Below are positions 31,401 through 43,157 of a stretch of 56,136 nucleotides of DNA, in pieces. Each line of letters begins with the position of its first letter. Position 1 is the first letter of the stretch. The notes under the pieces are model-generated. The model ran no database searches, had not been told where the DNA came from, and saw only the letters and a program-made list of their open reading frames with translations. The stretch covers positions 1 through 56,136 of the forward strand of contig JADHYX010000113.1 in the NCBI GenBank assembly GCA_027604685.1, in the 5' to 3' direction. Position numbers and translations under genes: made by a program. The stretch comes from Lobulomyces angularis (taxonomy: Eukaryota > Chytridiomycota > Chytridiomycetes > Lobulomycetales > Lobulomycetaceae).

Positions 31401-34400
31401 TATCTTAGCGATTGCTAGCTTCTGTTCGACCTCCTGGGAGGCCAAATTTAAAACTTATTTTATCCGAAACTGAATCCATTACTGAAACTGTGCACTGTCC
31501 TAGGGTATGACAATTAATAAGAAAAAGTTTCTAAATTGAATATTTTAACCACAGAATGAAGTGTTCAGAAGAAGACAACTTGATTCAACTTCACTCTCAA
31601 TAAAAATATTCTATAATGACAAGATAGTCGTAAAAACCTCTAATAAAATATTAAATCCACAGAGTTTTAAATTAGAAGTAACTGATATTAATGATTTTGG
31701 TATTGAAAGTAATTTCAAGTGTAGTAATTACACTGCAAAGGAAGGGAACAAATTTAAAGGAGAGGAGCTGAAATTCGCTATTTTTAGTCTCACAATATTT
31801 GAACTTCCTGAGACTATTAAAGCGGAAATTTATGAAGTGGGAGTTCTGGGAGAACAGTTGGTCGGAGAAGTTTTTATTGGAATTCCAACTCAAAATGACT
31901 TGGTAAATTCTGTAGACAGAGAAATAAAGTCTTTACAGTTCACTGGTAGACCTTTCGACGCAAATGCAAAAGGGATTGGTAAAACTGAAAATATAGGAGA
32001 ACTTAGTAATCTAAATTCCTTGAAGTATGAAGAACGATGGGTGTCGGGAATTCTTAGAATTGACCTTTGTTGGGATGTCGATGAATTCGGAAACAGTTTT
32101 GGTCCATCGCTTAATCAAAAGTATAGTTTACATATTTTCACTAATGTTGTTTTGCTAGGGAAAAGAAGTTGGACACTTCATTAGAAATAATGGATCCTTT
32201 AAAAAAATTTGGGTGCGCAGGAATTATATCCTTAAAAAAATTGATGGTAATAAAGAAAAAATTTAGTTCTTAACATACATTTATAAAAAGGATTGGATTT
32301 TAGAGATTAGACTAGATCCGAATGACCAAAGAAACCAAAGTTTACTGCGACTAAAGCAATTAGTTTCTCAAACTCAAGCGGGAGAGATTCCTTATGAGTT
32401 GAATAATGCATTTAGTTCAAGTGAAAAAATTGATTTGGAAGCTTTTAGAGTTCCATTTCACCTTTACTGGAAATCCAAAAAATTTTTTAGACTTTCTTTA
32501 CCAAATGAAATAATAAATAGAACCATGAAAGTTTTTAACAAATTTAAACAAGATGAAGACATTACGAATCTGAGAAATGAGTTAATTATTGATAGATGGG
32601 AAAGGAAAATCAAAGCCCTAAAGCATATTCCGTTATTTGATTTTGAAATTGATCAGAAAATGTACGAGAAGAATTCCGATCCTTTTGAAGATTCTGAGGT
32701 AGAGATATTTTTGTCCAAATAAAATTTTTAATTTTGTTAATAAAGGACTTGACAAAATTTTTGGAAACTTCAACTACAACCAAAAATGGATTTCCTTCTA
32801 CAATGAATCTTTCCGAAACGCAATCTGCCAACAGTCGATTAAGAGTAGCACCTCCTACTTTACGATTTATTAAACAGATTCGAGCACATCAGCTATTAAA
32901 GAAGGCCAGATTGTCGCGAACACGCAGAGTTGAGGATTATGTTAAGGAGGAACAACTCACTGCAGCAGAGCCTGAAATTTCCATATTTTCGTCTCTCTTC
33001 AGTATTAGACGACCATTAAAGCCTACTAGAACTATTAAAACCTCTAGAATTTCTGAAGTACAACAATCTGATTTTAATAAAAACTCATGCAAAATCATGA
33101 TACAAGTGCTAAGGGCGTTTAATGTTCCCGTTCGCTCCATAAATTCAAAATTCAATGGGAAGCAGGTACTTAGAAATTTTTTCTTTTTAATAATTAATTT
33201 GTTGACTTTAGGTTGTTAGAAGCTATGTGGAAGCTACATTTCAAAGAAATAGAACTAGGACAACAGTTTGTGAGGGACCAAATCCTTGTTGGAATGAGAC
33301 ACTCCATTTAAATGTAGCGCAACCTGTCTACAATAACATTCCAAGAAACCAATCTGAATTTTCTATTAGTGATGTCATTGATGGAGAGCTTTCCTACGAT
33401 TCTGTCTATTTCAACTTATTCGATGAAATAATTATAGATGTTGATGAAGTGCTTTTAATTAATTTTATTTGCGTTTTTAAAATTTATTTTTTAGGATGAT
33501 CGAGAAAAAGGAAAGAGAATCAATCAAAGGATTGAAAGAAATTGGTTGGGTACATTTTCTTTACCATTTTTAACAATCCATGAGCAGATAAGAGTAGATG
33601 GAGTATTTAATAGTAAGTTTTTTTTATCAGTCACTAAAAACAGTTTTTTCTCAGTTCAAATGCCGCCAGTAACACTGGGCTATGAGAAAGTTCCTGCTTC
33701 CGAAAGTCTTGAAAATGCCGTACTGCTGGGAATTGACTCCACTACTAACAATACTTTAATTCATATTTTCATAACCTTAGAGCCAGCTCTTCCGCAACCC
33801 GGAAAATTAAAGATTCGATTTGAAACGAATGAAGATGAATGTTTATTGCGGTTTGCAAATCAGTGGTTAAATAGATTGAAACGCAGTTACCCTTTTATTA
33901 ACGATAGAATAATTTTAACTACTTGTTCAGATTTGCAAGGAAAGCTTACGTTTATTACAAGATATATTCACCCTCAAAACCCACCACAAGGAATATTTGG
34001 TTCTAGTGTTGAAAGAATTATTCGATTTGTTTCCAGAATCCCATATTTACCATCTAGAGTTATGTAATGAATTTATTGTAACTTATTTTTTTAATTTAGT
34101 AATTCTGATACAGGTTTAGTGGAGATGGAATATTGTGGAGTACAACAGAGCAGCTGTTAGAAATTAAAGCTGGAGATTCAGTGGAGCATTCCATACTTTT
34201 ATGCAATTTACTGTTAGGCTTAAATAAAACTAACGTTGCGGAAAAATCGTCAGAAATTAGCAAAAATAGTGATGTGGATTTTCGAGAAGCATATGTAATT
34301 TTGGGCCGAGGTATACCTGAAGGCAAGACCGCTTATGTTATGCTGAAAGAGGTTGTAAAGGTCATGAATTCAGAAATTGTTACCACTCCTTCACCAACCT

Positions 34401-35322
34401 TAGCAGAATCAATTTTGAAATCAAATAAATCAATGGTTATTGAAAATGCTTCTCATTCAAGCAAAACAAGCCTGACTTTAATTAACCCCGTAACAGGTAT
34501 TTCTTATACTTCAGGCGATCCATATATTCCATTAAAGGAGGTTGGATGTGTTTTTAATAAGTCAAATGTAAGTTTTACTACCTGCTTGTTGTAAATAATA
34601 TTTTTTTTTAATTAGATTTGGGTAAATATCCAAACTGCGGCAAATCCAAATAACTTTAACTGGGATTTATCAAATTCGAAATGTTGGGTACCATTAGTAC
34701 AAAAAGAAAAAAACTCCAAGAATTTAAAAACGAATACAAACAAAATGTCGTTCGACACTCTTTCTACGGTTCAGGTACTCCCTATATTATTTACCCTTTT
34801 GTTTTCACCAAATCTTGATATTTTTTTGATTTATAGGTTGATACCCTTGTTTACAAGAATTATAGTGATGAATATGTAGAAAAGTTAGAATTATTAATAG
34901 AAAAGTGTTTGATATCGAAAATTGAAGATTGGAGGGAGCATAAAATTACGAGATGGAATAGGTAACCATAATCCTTTTTTAAAAACTTCACATAAATTTG
35001 ACAAAAAAAATAAAGAACTTGCAGTAGAGCATTTAAAGTTTTGATTACTAAATTTGAAGAAGCTATTCAAACTGGTGTAGATTTAAGTACAAATCCACAG
35101 TTTATTAAAGATTTAACTGGATTAAGGTCCTTATACCATGTACAAGGCTTTCCTTTAAATTTAGTATATACTGATATTAATGATATAATAGAATCTGTGT
35201 ATAATACGGACGTTTATTCAAATTCGGATCCTTTAGTGGAATTCAGCTTGGCAGTTTCTTGTAAAAAATATCCTGGGAAATTTATTTCAGTATGGATATA
35301 TGTTGCTAATCTTACAAGATAA
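28480..35322 (+). CDS. CC2D2A: CC2D2A, ciliary transition-zone protein
   Basis: MKS/B9-module protein at the flagellar base that gates protein entry. ATG 28480 to TAA 35322 with more than 20 short introns; the splice phases I followed are consistent. The N-terminal part is charged and Lys-rich, with predicted coiled coil (for example 30780-31370). A C2 domain follows (SCKIMIQVLRAFNVPVRS...GPNPCWNETLHLNV...VYFNLFDE), then the WLGTFSLPF block. Next comes a transglutaminase-like pseudo-peptidase region (AGDSVEHSILLCNLLLGL, YVILGRGIPEGKTAYVM). The C-terminal block reads WDLSNSKCWVPL, FPLNLVYTDINDIIESVYN and VSVWIY-type SVWIYVANLTR. All these are hallmarks of CC2D2A. No disrupting stop was found. 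Confidence 0.93.
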
Positions 35323-35548
35323 ATTGAATAAAGGACTATACTTGGTTAATCACTTCAAAATTTTTTTCTGTTTCCTTTCTGTATAAAAAGTATAGTTTTG
35401 AGAATTTTTAGTGTTAATATTGAAATTATATTTTTATAAAATTAAAGACATTTATATCTAATTAAAAAACTGCTTTAGTTAAAGAGTTAAACGCAGATAT
35501 TTTTTAAACCATGTATTGGGAATGTGTAACAAAGGTAGTTAAATTGCT

Positions 35549-35995
35549 ATGGAACACTTGACAGTATTTATAATTTTGAGAAAGGATTTGGTAAAAACTT
35601 TAAGCTGGCCAGTTGGACCAATTATTACTCAAGGTATATATGAGTTCCTTGTTAAACTAAAGGTTTTTTCATCCAGCATGTCATGCATCGACGTTGGCCA
35701 TTTTTAAAAACGCAACTCACAAAAATGTTATAGAATATATGAATGATGAGAAAAACATGCATAAGGTTTGCTTAGAGGTTAAAAATGAAAGTCAGTTAAT
35801 GGAGATAAGTAAAAACTTTAAGGAAAACAATATAATTCATGAGAGTTGGATTGAATTACCCGAAGATATATTCACTTGTAGGATTTACATATTGTTTTAT
35901 ATTGAAATTATCTTTTTATGGTAGGTATATCTACCATTCCTTACAAAAGATCAGAGGTAAAAGATTTTATAAAAAAGTGTCAGCTGTACAAGTAG
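35549..35995 (+). CDS. PTRHD1: PTRHD1-like peptidyl-tRNA hydrolase-domain protein, 3 exons
   Basis: Exons 35549-35633, 35677-35877 and 35925-35995, 118 residues. Key blocks are LTVFIILRKDL, SWPVGPIITQACHAST, KVCLEVKNESQL, HESWIELPEDI and a C-terminus C.STIPYKRSEVKDFIKKCQLYK. These match the Pth2-fold PTRHD1 family (RKDL, W..G....QACHA, V.LE, W.E.PE). PTRHD1 proteins are cytosolic; hydrolase activity towards peptidyl-tRNA is proposed by fold and not certain. The gene starts about 225 bp after CC2D2A on the same strand. Splice sites are clean. Confidence 0.9.
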
Positions 35996-36118
35996 AAAGA
36001 ATAGATGGAATTCAAAGATTTTAATGTTTCATATAATCTAATGTTAACATGAAATAAGGAAATTGAAATGAAAAGTAGCGATAGTATGATTTAAAATACA
36101 AAGAAATGGTGAACATAT

Positions 36119-38132
36119 TTAACATTTTTCAACAAAATTACTGGGAAATAAGCCTTTTTTTCGTTTTCCTTCTTCCATGATAATTCCTTCCCACCAACCT
36201 TAATAAAACCAATGAAAAATGTTTTTTTTTTTTTTTTCTAAAATACCATCATCATGCTTAGCAATTACTGAAATAATTTGGTCCTTTTTAACATTAAGTT
36301 CCTCAAAAGCTTGAGCTTGATAATCATATAAAACTTTCACTACAAAAAATTGCTTAAATTTTATTGACTAATTATATTTAAAACCTGAAAAAAGAATTTT
36401 TAACTGGTCTTCAATATCATATGGATCATAATGAAAATAAGTTTCATTACTTAAATCAACATTTCCTTTGACACTAACAGGTCTCGGCAAAGTGTTGTTA
36501 TTAACACCTACCAGAGAAATAGTAAGTATATGAAATATCTATTATCATGCATTACTATACCTGGTCTTGACAAGTTGTCATTTTGAATAGTAATTGCTTC
36601 GTTAAAAGTTTTCACAGAACGCGACTCAATTGAACTGGAAAACTGCAATTGTTCGTTCAATAATTTGTTAGAGCTATTGTATTGTGGTAGTTGTTGCTGT
36701 TGAAATAATCCCGGAGTTAAAGTTAACTGCGAAACTGATTTTTTTAAAGAATTTAATTGATCTACACCAGATATTGGTCTTTCATTAGTTTGTGTATAAA
36801 AATTTATGTATTGTAAAGGTGCTAGTAAAAAAAAGTGAAAAAAGCAAGAATTTTAAAACACAACAATATTTTATAATACGTGGAATTTCACTTCCTGTAG
36901 CAGACTTTTCTAAAAATTCTTGAATATCTTTTTCTATGTCACATTTCTCTAGACTAACCCTAATTCTTTCACAACCTTCGTCTGTAATTGTTAAATTTAA
37001 CAATTGTTTAATATAAATACCATCAGAAACGCAAGTAGTTGAAATTAAATTTGCATAAGTCCACAATTTTGTTCTTAAATAGTCTATTCTATCTTCTTCT
37101 AATTTTTGGCAATCAGTACAACAAGTTCTCATATCTAAAAGTTTATTTTTGTAAAATTTAAAATAGCTAAATTGTACCTTCCTCCCATTTTTTATGAACT
37201 TCTTGCAGTTTTTCAACGCCTGCTAAATAGTCGAAATCTAACTGATTAGCTAATTGCTGAGCCTAAAATTAAAATAATTAAAAAATTAATGAAAAAGTGC
37301 AACACATTGTGTTTAACAAAATATTCATGTCAAATAATAAAAATTTTATTTTAGCATTAATTACTTTATCCAAGCTTTTCTTAGTTCTTTCAGCTTCTTT
37401 GGGAGGTAACGGATTTTTACGCATTTGAAGAAGCTGCAACGATTCTTGACATTTTAGTTCATATTTTTCTTTAGTCTTCAAAACTTGCGAAATTAACTGA
37501 GACTTATTTTTTTGAATTTTCTCAACGATAACTTGATGCTGTTCAATGAATTATTTTTATGGTGTTAGGATGGGGTAAATTTAATAAGTTGCATAAAGTA
37601 TAAAAAGTGGTTGCAAAATATATTGTCATTATTTTATAACTTACACTTTTTCTTATACCACTCTGTTGAATAATAAAATCTTGGGTCTGCTTTTCTAGTT
37701 GATTTTTAATTTCAATTGCCTACCAAGCAAAGTAAATAAGGGAATTTACTTTTTTAGACAAACCATATCATTATGTGACTTAGAACTTATTTCTAGTTCG
37801 TTCTTTAAAACATCTAAAGCACTTCTTAACGTCCCGATTTCTTCTTTAACAATGAAATTTTTATGTAACTTAGATAGACGTTTTGAATATTCTTCTTCAA
37901 TAAGGGCTATTTAACATAAATTATAAAGGTCAAAAATTAACTAATTTTTGTGAAGTTTAGTATTTCAGAAACCTCTCTCTTTGAATAAAGCAAATATTTG
38001 TTCGTTAATATGCTTTCCCATTTTCATTCTCTGCATTAAGACCTCTAGCCCTCTTTCATTTTCGCCCTATAACATTAAAATATGAGAAAAAAGAGAACTA
38101 CTAACCCAAAAAGAGTTGTTAAAAGATTGCAT
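36119..38132 (-). CDS. F-BAR + SH3 protein, Cdc15/Imp2/Hof1 (PSTPIP) type
   Basis: Membrane-bending scaffold of the cytokinetic ring or actin patches. ATG 38132 to TAA 36119, about 10 exons, roughly 480 residues. The F-BAR domain begins FNNSFWGENERGLEVLMQRMK and continues ERALIEEEYSKRLSKLHKNF. It then shows KWEEDMRTCCTDCQKLEEDR, LRTKLWTYANLISTTCV and, across a short intron, DDEGCERIRVSLEKCDIEKD, the signature of the Cdc15/Imp2/Hof1 clade. A Gln/Asn/Ser-rich linker with phosphorylatable Ser-Pro sites leads to a C-terminal SH3 (VKVLYDYQAQAFEELNV...GWWEGII...GLFPSNFVEKC). It is shorter than yeast Hof1, closer to animal PSTPIP. It is divergent from RPA2. Confidence 0.92.
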
Positions 38133-38528
38133 TGAAAAATTTTATTAATGATAAAACCCGCCTAAAAATTTTTTAGCTATTAAAACTGCAGTGTTTAAAT
38201 CTGTTTAAGTACTGATACAAAATTTTATTGATAGCGCATAATTCGAAACCATGGTAAAGGAAGGTACCAAAAAAAAATTAAAAACTTAAATAATAATACA
38301 AAGAAAGTTAAAAACTTAACTAGCTTGGTATTTGGCAATACGAAACGCAATATTGGTGTTTACATATAAATGCAAATTTAAGCATTTCCAAAGCGAAGCG
38401 CAATCGGCGTTACGATACAAATGTAGATTTTGTGCATTTCCGTTAACTACATAATTTCTGGTAACATTTTTGAGTGCTTCTATTTACAAACAAAATTGGA
38501 AACCCTGATATAACCCCGTACAAAGAAA
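38133..38528. promoter_or_regulatory. Shared promoter of F-BAR gene and RPA2 with a duplicated element
   Basis: A 396-bp divergent spacer. It contains two diverged copies of a ~48-bp sequence (listed separately), relatively rich in G and C for this genome. Both flanking genes act in the cell cycle (ring assembly, replication), so co-regulation is plausible but not shown. Confidence 0.5.
38342..38441 (+). repeat. Diverged tandem ~48-bp repeat in divergent promoter
   Basis: Copy 1 at 38342-38389 (GAAACGCAATATTGGTGTTT...AAGCATTTCC) and copy 2 at 38395-38441 (GAAGCGCAATCGGCGTTACG...GTGCATTTCC). They share GAA.CGCAAT, GG.GTT, ATA.AAATG.A and GCATTTCC. Both contain CGCAAT; neither contains ACGCGT. 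Confidence 0.6.
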
Positions 38529-39910
38529 ATGAATGGTTTAACTATATAACTTCTCTAACTAAATATCATTATTGCAATTAGGATACGGTGGGTATCAAGG
38601 CATGAATCAAGGCATGAATCAAGGCATGAATCAAGGTACTTATTGCTAACTGCATTATAGGACTTCTTTGGCATTTTTTTTTTAATGTTATTAATTTTTT
38701 ATAACAGGTGGTTATGGCGGATATGGGGGGTCAGGTGGTAACAACCAAGGCATGCATTCAAATGTGCAAGGTAGGCAATTTTTTTTCTTTTAGCACTTTA
38801 ACATTATTGTAGGTGGTTATCAATTTCAATCTAATGGTTCTTTTCCTCAGTCTCATACTACAAACAATCAAAAAGCACCTTGGGGGTAAGGTTCAAATAT
38901 CTTTTAATCTTTACATCTAAATTCATGATCGCCTTTAAAAAAAAAAGGTTTTTTTTTTTGTTCTTTTTAATTGACTACCATATTTAAATATTTTTTTAGG
39001 GGATATCCTCAACAACAACAAACATCAACGCCAACTTCAGCATTAAAAAAAAATAACCAAAACAATTTAAGACCAGTTACTTGTAAGCAAATCATGGAAG
39101 CCACCCAGAGCCTTCCAGATCCTGGTTATAAAATTGACGGGTAAGCGTTAACTTATCAATAATTAACATAGTAGAATGGATGTTGGACAGGTGTGCATTG
39201 TGGGAAGAATAAACTCCATTCAAAAAACTAGCACTAACACTAGGTTTAATGTTGATGATGGCACTGGCCAAGTTGATGTTACTAAGTGGGTTGAAAAAAG
39301 TGATAATGAGGACGATATGGTTAGTGACGAGGATGCTGCTCTGCAGGAAGGAGTGTACATAAAAGTTTTTGGCAATCTAAGAGATTACAAAGGAAAAAGA
39401 AGCATAGGGTATATTATACTAAAACAGTTTTACTTATATATTAAAGTGCACATAAGTTAATACTTGTCTTAAACCCTGATATGATCACTTATCACAATTT
39501 AGAGGCAATCTACGTTCACTTGGAAACTATGAAAGTAAAAATAAGTTTATAACCTAATGATGCCAATTTACTTTTTTTAGGGAATTCTTCCGCCATTGGA
39601 TCTACAAAACAATAATAATTTTAACACTAGAATTAACAATGATACGCGAGGACCATTAAATGATAACATGAGAGCCACTGGTATTGGGTTTAGTAATCAA
39701 ACCAATGTTGGATCAAACAACATTGAGGATTTAATAACGCAAGTAATGCAAAGATATTCTGTAGCTGACGTGGGAATTAGCATAAGTGATATTTGCTTTC
39801 ATTTAAGAGATGTATTTAGTGAGGCTGAGATTAGAAACAAGTTGGGATATCTAATGAATGAAGGACATATCTATGAAACTACAGACGACAATCACATTAC
39901 CTTAGCATAA
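38529..39910 (+). CDS. RPA2: Replication protein A 32-kDa subunit
   Basis: Middle subunit of the single-strand DNA-binding RPA trimer. The first coding exon is only 7 nt (ATGAATG, 38529-38535); several small exons follow, encoding a Gly/Gln/Asn/Tyr-rich N-terminus with YGGYQ and three GMNQ repeats, the region phosphorylated in other species. The OB fold shows RPVTCKQIMEATQS, VCIVGRINSIQKTSTNTRFNVDDGTG and VFGNLRDYKGKRSIGAHKL, then ITYHNLEAIYVHL. The last exon carries the winged-helix domain (NNIEDLITQVMQRY...ISISDICFHL...NKLGYLMNEGHIYETTDDNHITL). The 39412-39450 intron was placed to keep SIGAHKLIL in frame. Confidence 0.94.
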
Positions 39911-40358
39911 TTTTTTTTATTTTTTTAGTTTTAAATTAAATAAAAAAATTATAGTTGGTTTTTTGAAATATTTTAGGTCAAACTATAGATCAACTTTTTG
40001 CACGTTTTCATGACTTTAATTAAATTTAAATTTTAAGAAAAGTATCTTAAAGTAAAAGTTAATTAAAAATTGTCTTCAGTAAATTCAAATCCATTGCAAT
40101 TTCTTAATCATTGCATTTGGATCACAATGTGTATATTAAGGTACTGGCTCAAATTCTTTTCTACACAAATTTTTTAAAATATAATGAAAATAAACAATCT
40201 CTTTATTCTCAATTTTCATTTTTCTTTTAACTAAATCAAAAAGATATCTATTTTTTAATTACCATTATTGTAAAAAAAGTTTAAAAATGTAATTAAAAAT
40301 ACTTTACAACTAAAAAAATATTGGAAAATTTTACTAATCTTCCTAAGTCAAATTTACT
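39911..40358. other. Convergent spacer between RPA2 and tyrosinase
   Basis: AT-rich 3' region of both genes. No coding or structured feature supported. Confidence 0.6.
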
Positions 40359-42055
40359 TTATAAAAGAAAAAGGAGTATTGAAGCCAAAAAAAGGGAAGG
40401 AAGTATTATTTCCGTGCTTGAATCTGGAACCTTAACCTTTTTAACATTCTCAGTAGCTTTTTTAGCCACAGTTTTTGCTACAGTTTTATTTGCACCTGCA
40501 TTATTTAACCAAGCAGTAGCATTAGAAGGTGGTCTAATTGTTCCATTTCCAGCAACTTTTACGACGTTTGGGTCTGGGTCTTCATAACCAACACAGGCTT
40601 GGTCTAACACAAAGGAAAAAAAAACAAATAAGTTTTGCAAAAGAAAATATTTTTCGGAAAAAAAAAAAAAAAAATACCAACTGTCCAAGCATTTCTTACT
40701 GGCACATTCCAAGGAGCAATTATTTCGTTAGGGGTCATTCTTCCAAGATTATAGTTATCAGCTTCAAAAGGGGATCCTGGGTTTTGCAATTGCCTGTTGA
40801 TTAAAGATTTAAAAAGTTAACTGCACATTTCGAAAAGGGGAGGTTACCATTTATAAAAAATATAGTCTACATAGCAGTGATGTAAAAAGAATAATGGATC
40901 ATTTGGACTTGTTTGGACTGACATGCTACCAGATGCACCTCCAATAATACTATGAACTACAGCCTACAACAGTTAATAATTAAGAGTTTGGGTTCATTTT
41001 TACATGTTGGCCGTATTCAATATCTTCCGACATGCCAGAAAATGATGGATTATTAATTGCATTTTGAATTAGAGGAAATGCTACCAAATAATATTAAAAA
41101 TCATATGAAATTGCGAAAATTACCATATAAAGTATCTCCCTCTTTGTAACCCCTTGTTAAAGGTAATCCATCAACTGGGGTACTATAATTTCCTCTGGAA
41201 AACGGTCCGTCTTGGATGGTACCATCGCTTGCCAATTTACCAAAAAATTCAGCAGTTAAAATTTGAGAATTTAAAAGATCTTGTGAATCAGCTGAACTAT
41301 CCCAGTAAGGTAGATACCTTGCACCTCTCGATTGCAAATCTTCTTCAAACTTTTTTAAAAAGATTCTATGGTAAGGTAAAAAGTGGGCTAAAGTTTATTT
41401 TTTTATTTTTTATTTTTTTTAATTTCCTAATGCAAAAATTAACATTACCATTGAAATGTGCAAATCCCCAACTTTGGACATCTAAAATATTTATGATTAT
41501 AAATTAAAAAAAAATTTTTTCTGTAAAAAAAGTTACGTTGATTAACATATGAAGCTAGAGTTCCGTCAGAAACCAAAGACATATAAGCTCCGATAAAAGC
41601 ATCCCTTCATAAATTTTAAAATTTAAGAAAAAAACTGTTTAATTTTTGATACCAGTCACCATCCTGTTTCATTTGCCTAACTTCTTTTCTCACAGTTCGA
41701 CCAGAGCAACGGAGTGTTTCACCACCTGGAAAGATGTTAAACAGAAACTCACGTTAAAAATATAAGATTAGTTACCTGTTGTAGGTTCGGATATTGCTTC
41801 TGAAGTAGTTGAAGGAGCAAGAGTGTTAGTTTCAGATGCTATAATCCAATGGTTAATTAATTATCAAAATTTAGTTTTACGTGGCAAGGTAGAAGTAGAT
41901 AAAGTTTCAGGAGGAATGGACGCTTGGGAAGTCTGCGATTGAACAGTAGATGATTCGGATGGAAGGAGGGTAGTTTCAGTTTCAACTGGCTCTTGAGGGA
42001 GTGCTGCTGCAAAAGAAAGAGCAAGAATACCTAAAAGCGCTTGAGTCAAATGCAT
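40359..42055 (-). CDS. Secreted tyrosinase, probably GPI-anchored
   Basis: Type-3 copper oxidase of phenols and catechols, usually for melanin or wall cross-linking. ATG 42055 to a stop at 40359, about nine exons. Residues 1-19 are a signal peptide (HLTQALLGILALSFAAAL), then a Ser/Thr/Glu-rich stretch. The CuA site is WGFAHFNAHFLPYHRIF, then YLPYWDSS. CuB is EYGQHAVVHSIIGG and NDPLFFLHHCYVDYIFYKW. All six copper-binding His are present by position. After a Thr/Val/Lys-rich linker the protein ends in a hydrophobic segment IILPSLFLASILLFLL preceded by small residues (DSST), a GPI-attachment signal or a C-terminal anchor. Requirement for oxygen implies an aerobic organism. Confidence 0.9.
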
Positions 42056-42464
42056 GCTGCAAATTTAATTAAAAGTCTAAGTAGAATGTCTAAAGTCTAA
42101 ATGTATGCGAAAAACGAAGTTTGTTTTTAAAAGTTTAAATTTTGCTTATTTTAACTGATTTTGAGCTAATAACATTGAGGCTTGGAGACTCCAGCTTGAA
42201 AATCATCCTGGCAAAATTACCTCAACATTCATTCAAAACGGGGATATTCTTTTACAAATGTTACAACTGTATTGAACATGTATATAAAATACACTTTAAA
42301 AAATACATAAGTCATAATTAATTATCATGATATGCAAAAAATTAACTAAACATCACAAAATTAAAAAGAAACTAATGTGGAGATTATTTACAAAACTTCA
42401 ATCATATCAACAAATATTGTAAATTTTAATTGAAGCATATACTCGTTATTCAGGACATTTCCTT
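42056..42464. other. Spacer between CRIPT 3' end and tyrosinase 5' end
   Basis: AT-rich; the 42175-42240 part is less so (TTGAGGCTTGGAGACTCCAGCTTG includes an imperfect palindrome around CTTGGAGACTCCAG) and lies about 120 bp upstream of the tyrosinase ATG, so it may be promoter. Confidence 0.45.
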
Positions 42465-43009
42465 CTAATCTTTGCTCTGTTTGTATTTTTTTATATCAGT
42501 AACTGGTGCTGCACATATTGCACAAATTCCTAGTTTTAATCAAGAAAAACAATTTAATTTATTTGAATGAAAATAAAGAAAATTAAAATAAAACTTCATT
42601 TCAAACAAAATCCAATTACCTTTTTTGTATGAACAATTGAAGCAGTACTGATGCGAAACCTGACTGATTGATCCCTTACAAAATTTACATTTATTACTAT
42701 AAGGTGCAAATCTCTTTTTCCCTGATAAGAGCTTATTTTCATTGATTTTTCTCTCTCCAACAACAGATCCTGATTTATCACCAAGGGACCCTAGGTTGTC
42801 AGTAAATTGAAAAAAAGAACAAAAATTAAACAAATGTTAGAGTTATTTTACTTATTTTTAAAAAAAATTCACAAAAGTTATATTATTATAACAAATATGT
42901 TTCTATACCTGTGGCTAATTGTGTACTTTTTTTTTTTTCACCTAAAAACATTCAAGTATGTGTTATTAGAAGTAATTTAATTTGGCTACTTACATTTTTG
43001 GCATACCAT
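42465..43009 (-). CDS. CRIPT: CRIPT family zinc-binding protein, 4 exons
   Basis: ATG 43009 to TAG 42465, about 100 residues. It begins MVCQKCEKK, then GERKINENKLLSGKKRFAPY, KCKFCKGSISQVSHQYCFNC and YKKGICAICAAPVTDIKKYKQS. These are the CxxC pairs and the NYKQ-type C-terminus of CRIPT (N.NK....KRF.PY, YKKGICA.C). CRIPT is conserved in eukaryotes; first described as a PSD-95 ligand in animals, its wider role is thought to be in RNA splicing. The first exon is 16 nt. Alternative in-frame readings through intron 3 exist but lose the CAIC motif. Confidence 0.92.
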
Positions 43010-43157
43010 TATTCAGTATAAAAATAATATATTAAAGGTACACACAAATTAACTTTGGTTGAGTCTAAGAAATAAAAATATAAGTTTTTTTTAAATTTTT
43101 TTTTTCTGATAAATTTAATTTAAACTTATGTAATCCTTGTGGATAAAGTAATCAATT

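Noticed and set aside
41154..41507. 117-codon plus-strand frame
   Set aside because: Antisense of the tyrosinase copper-site exons.
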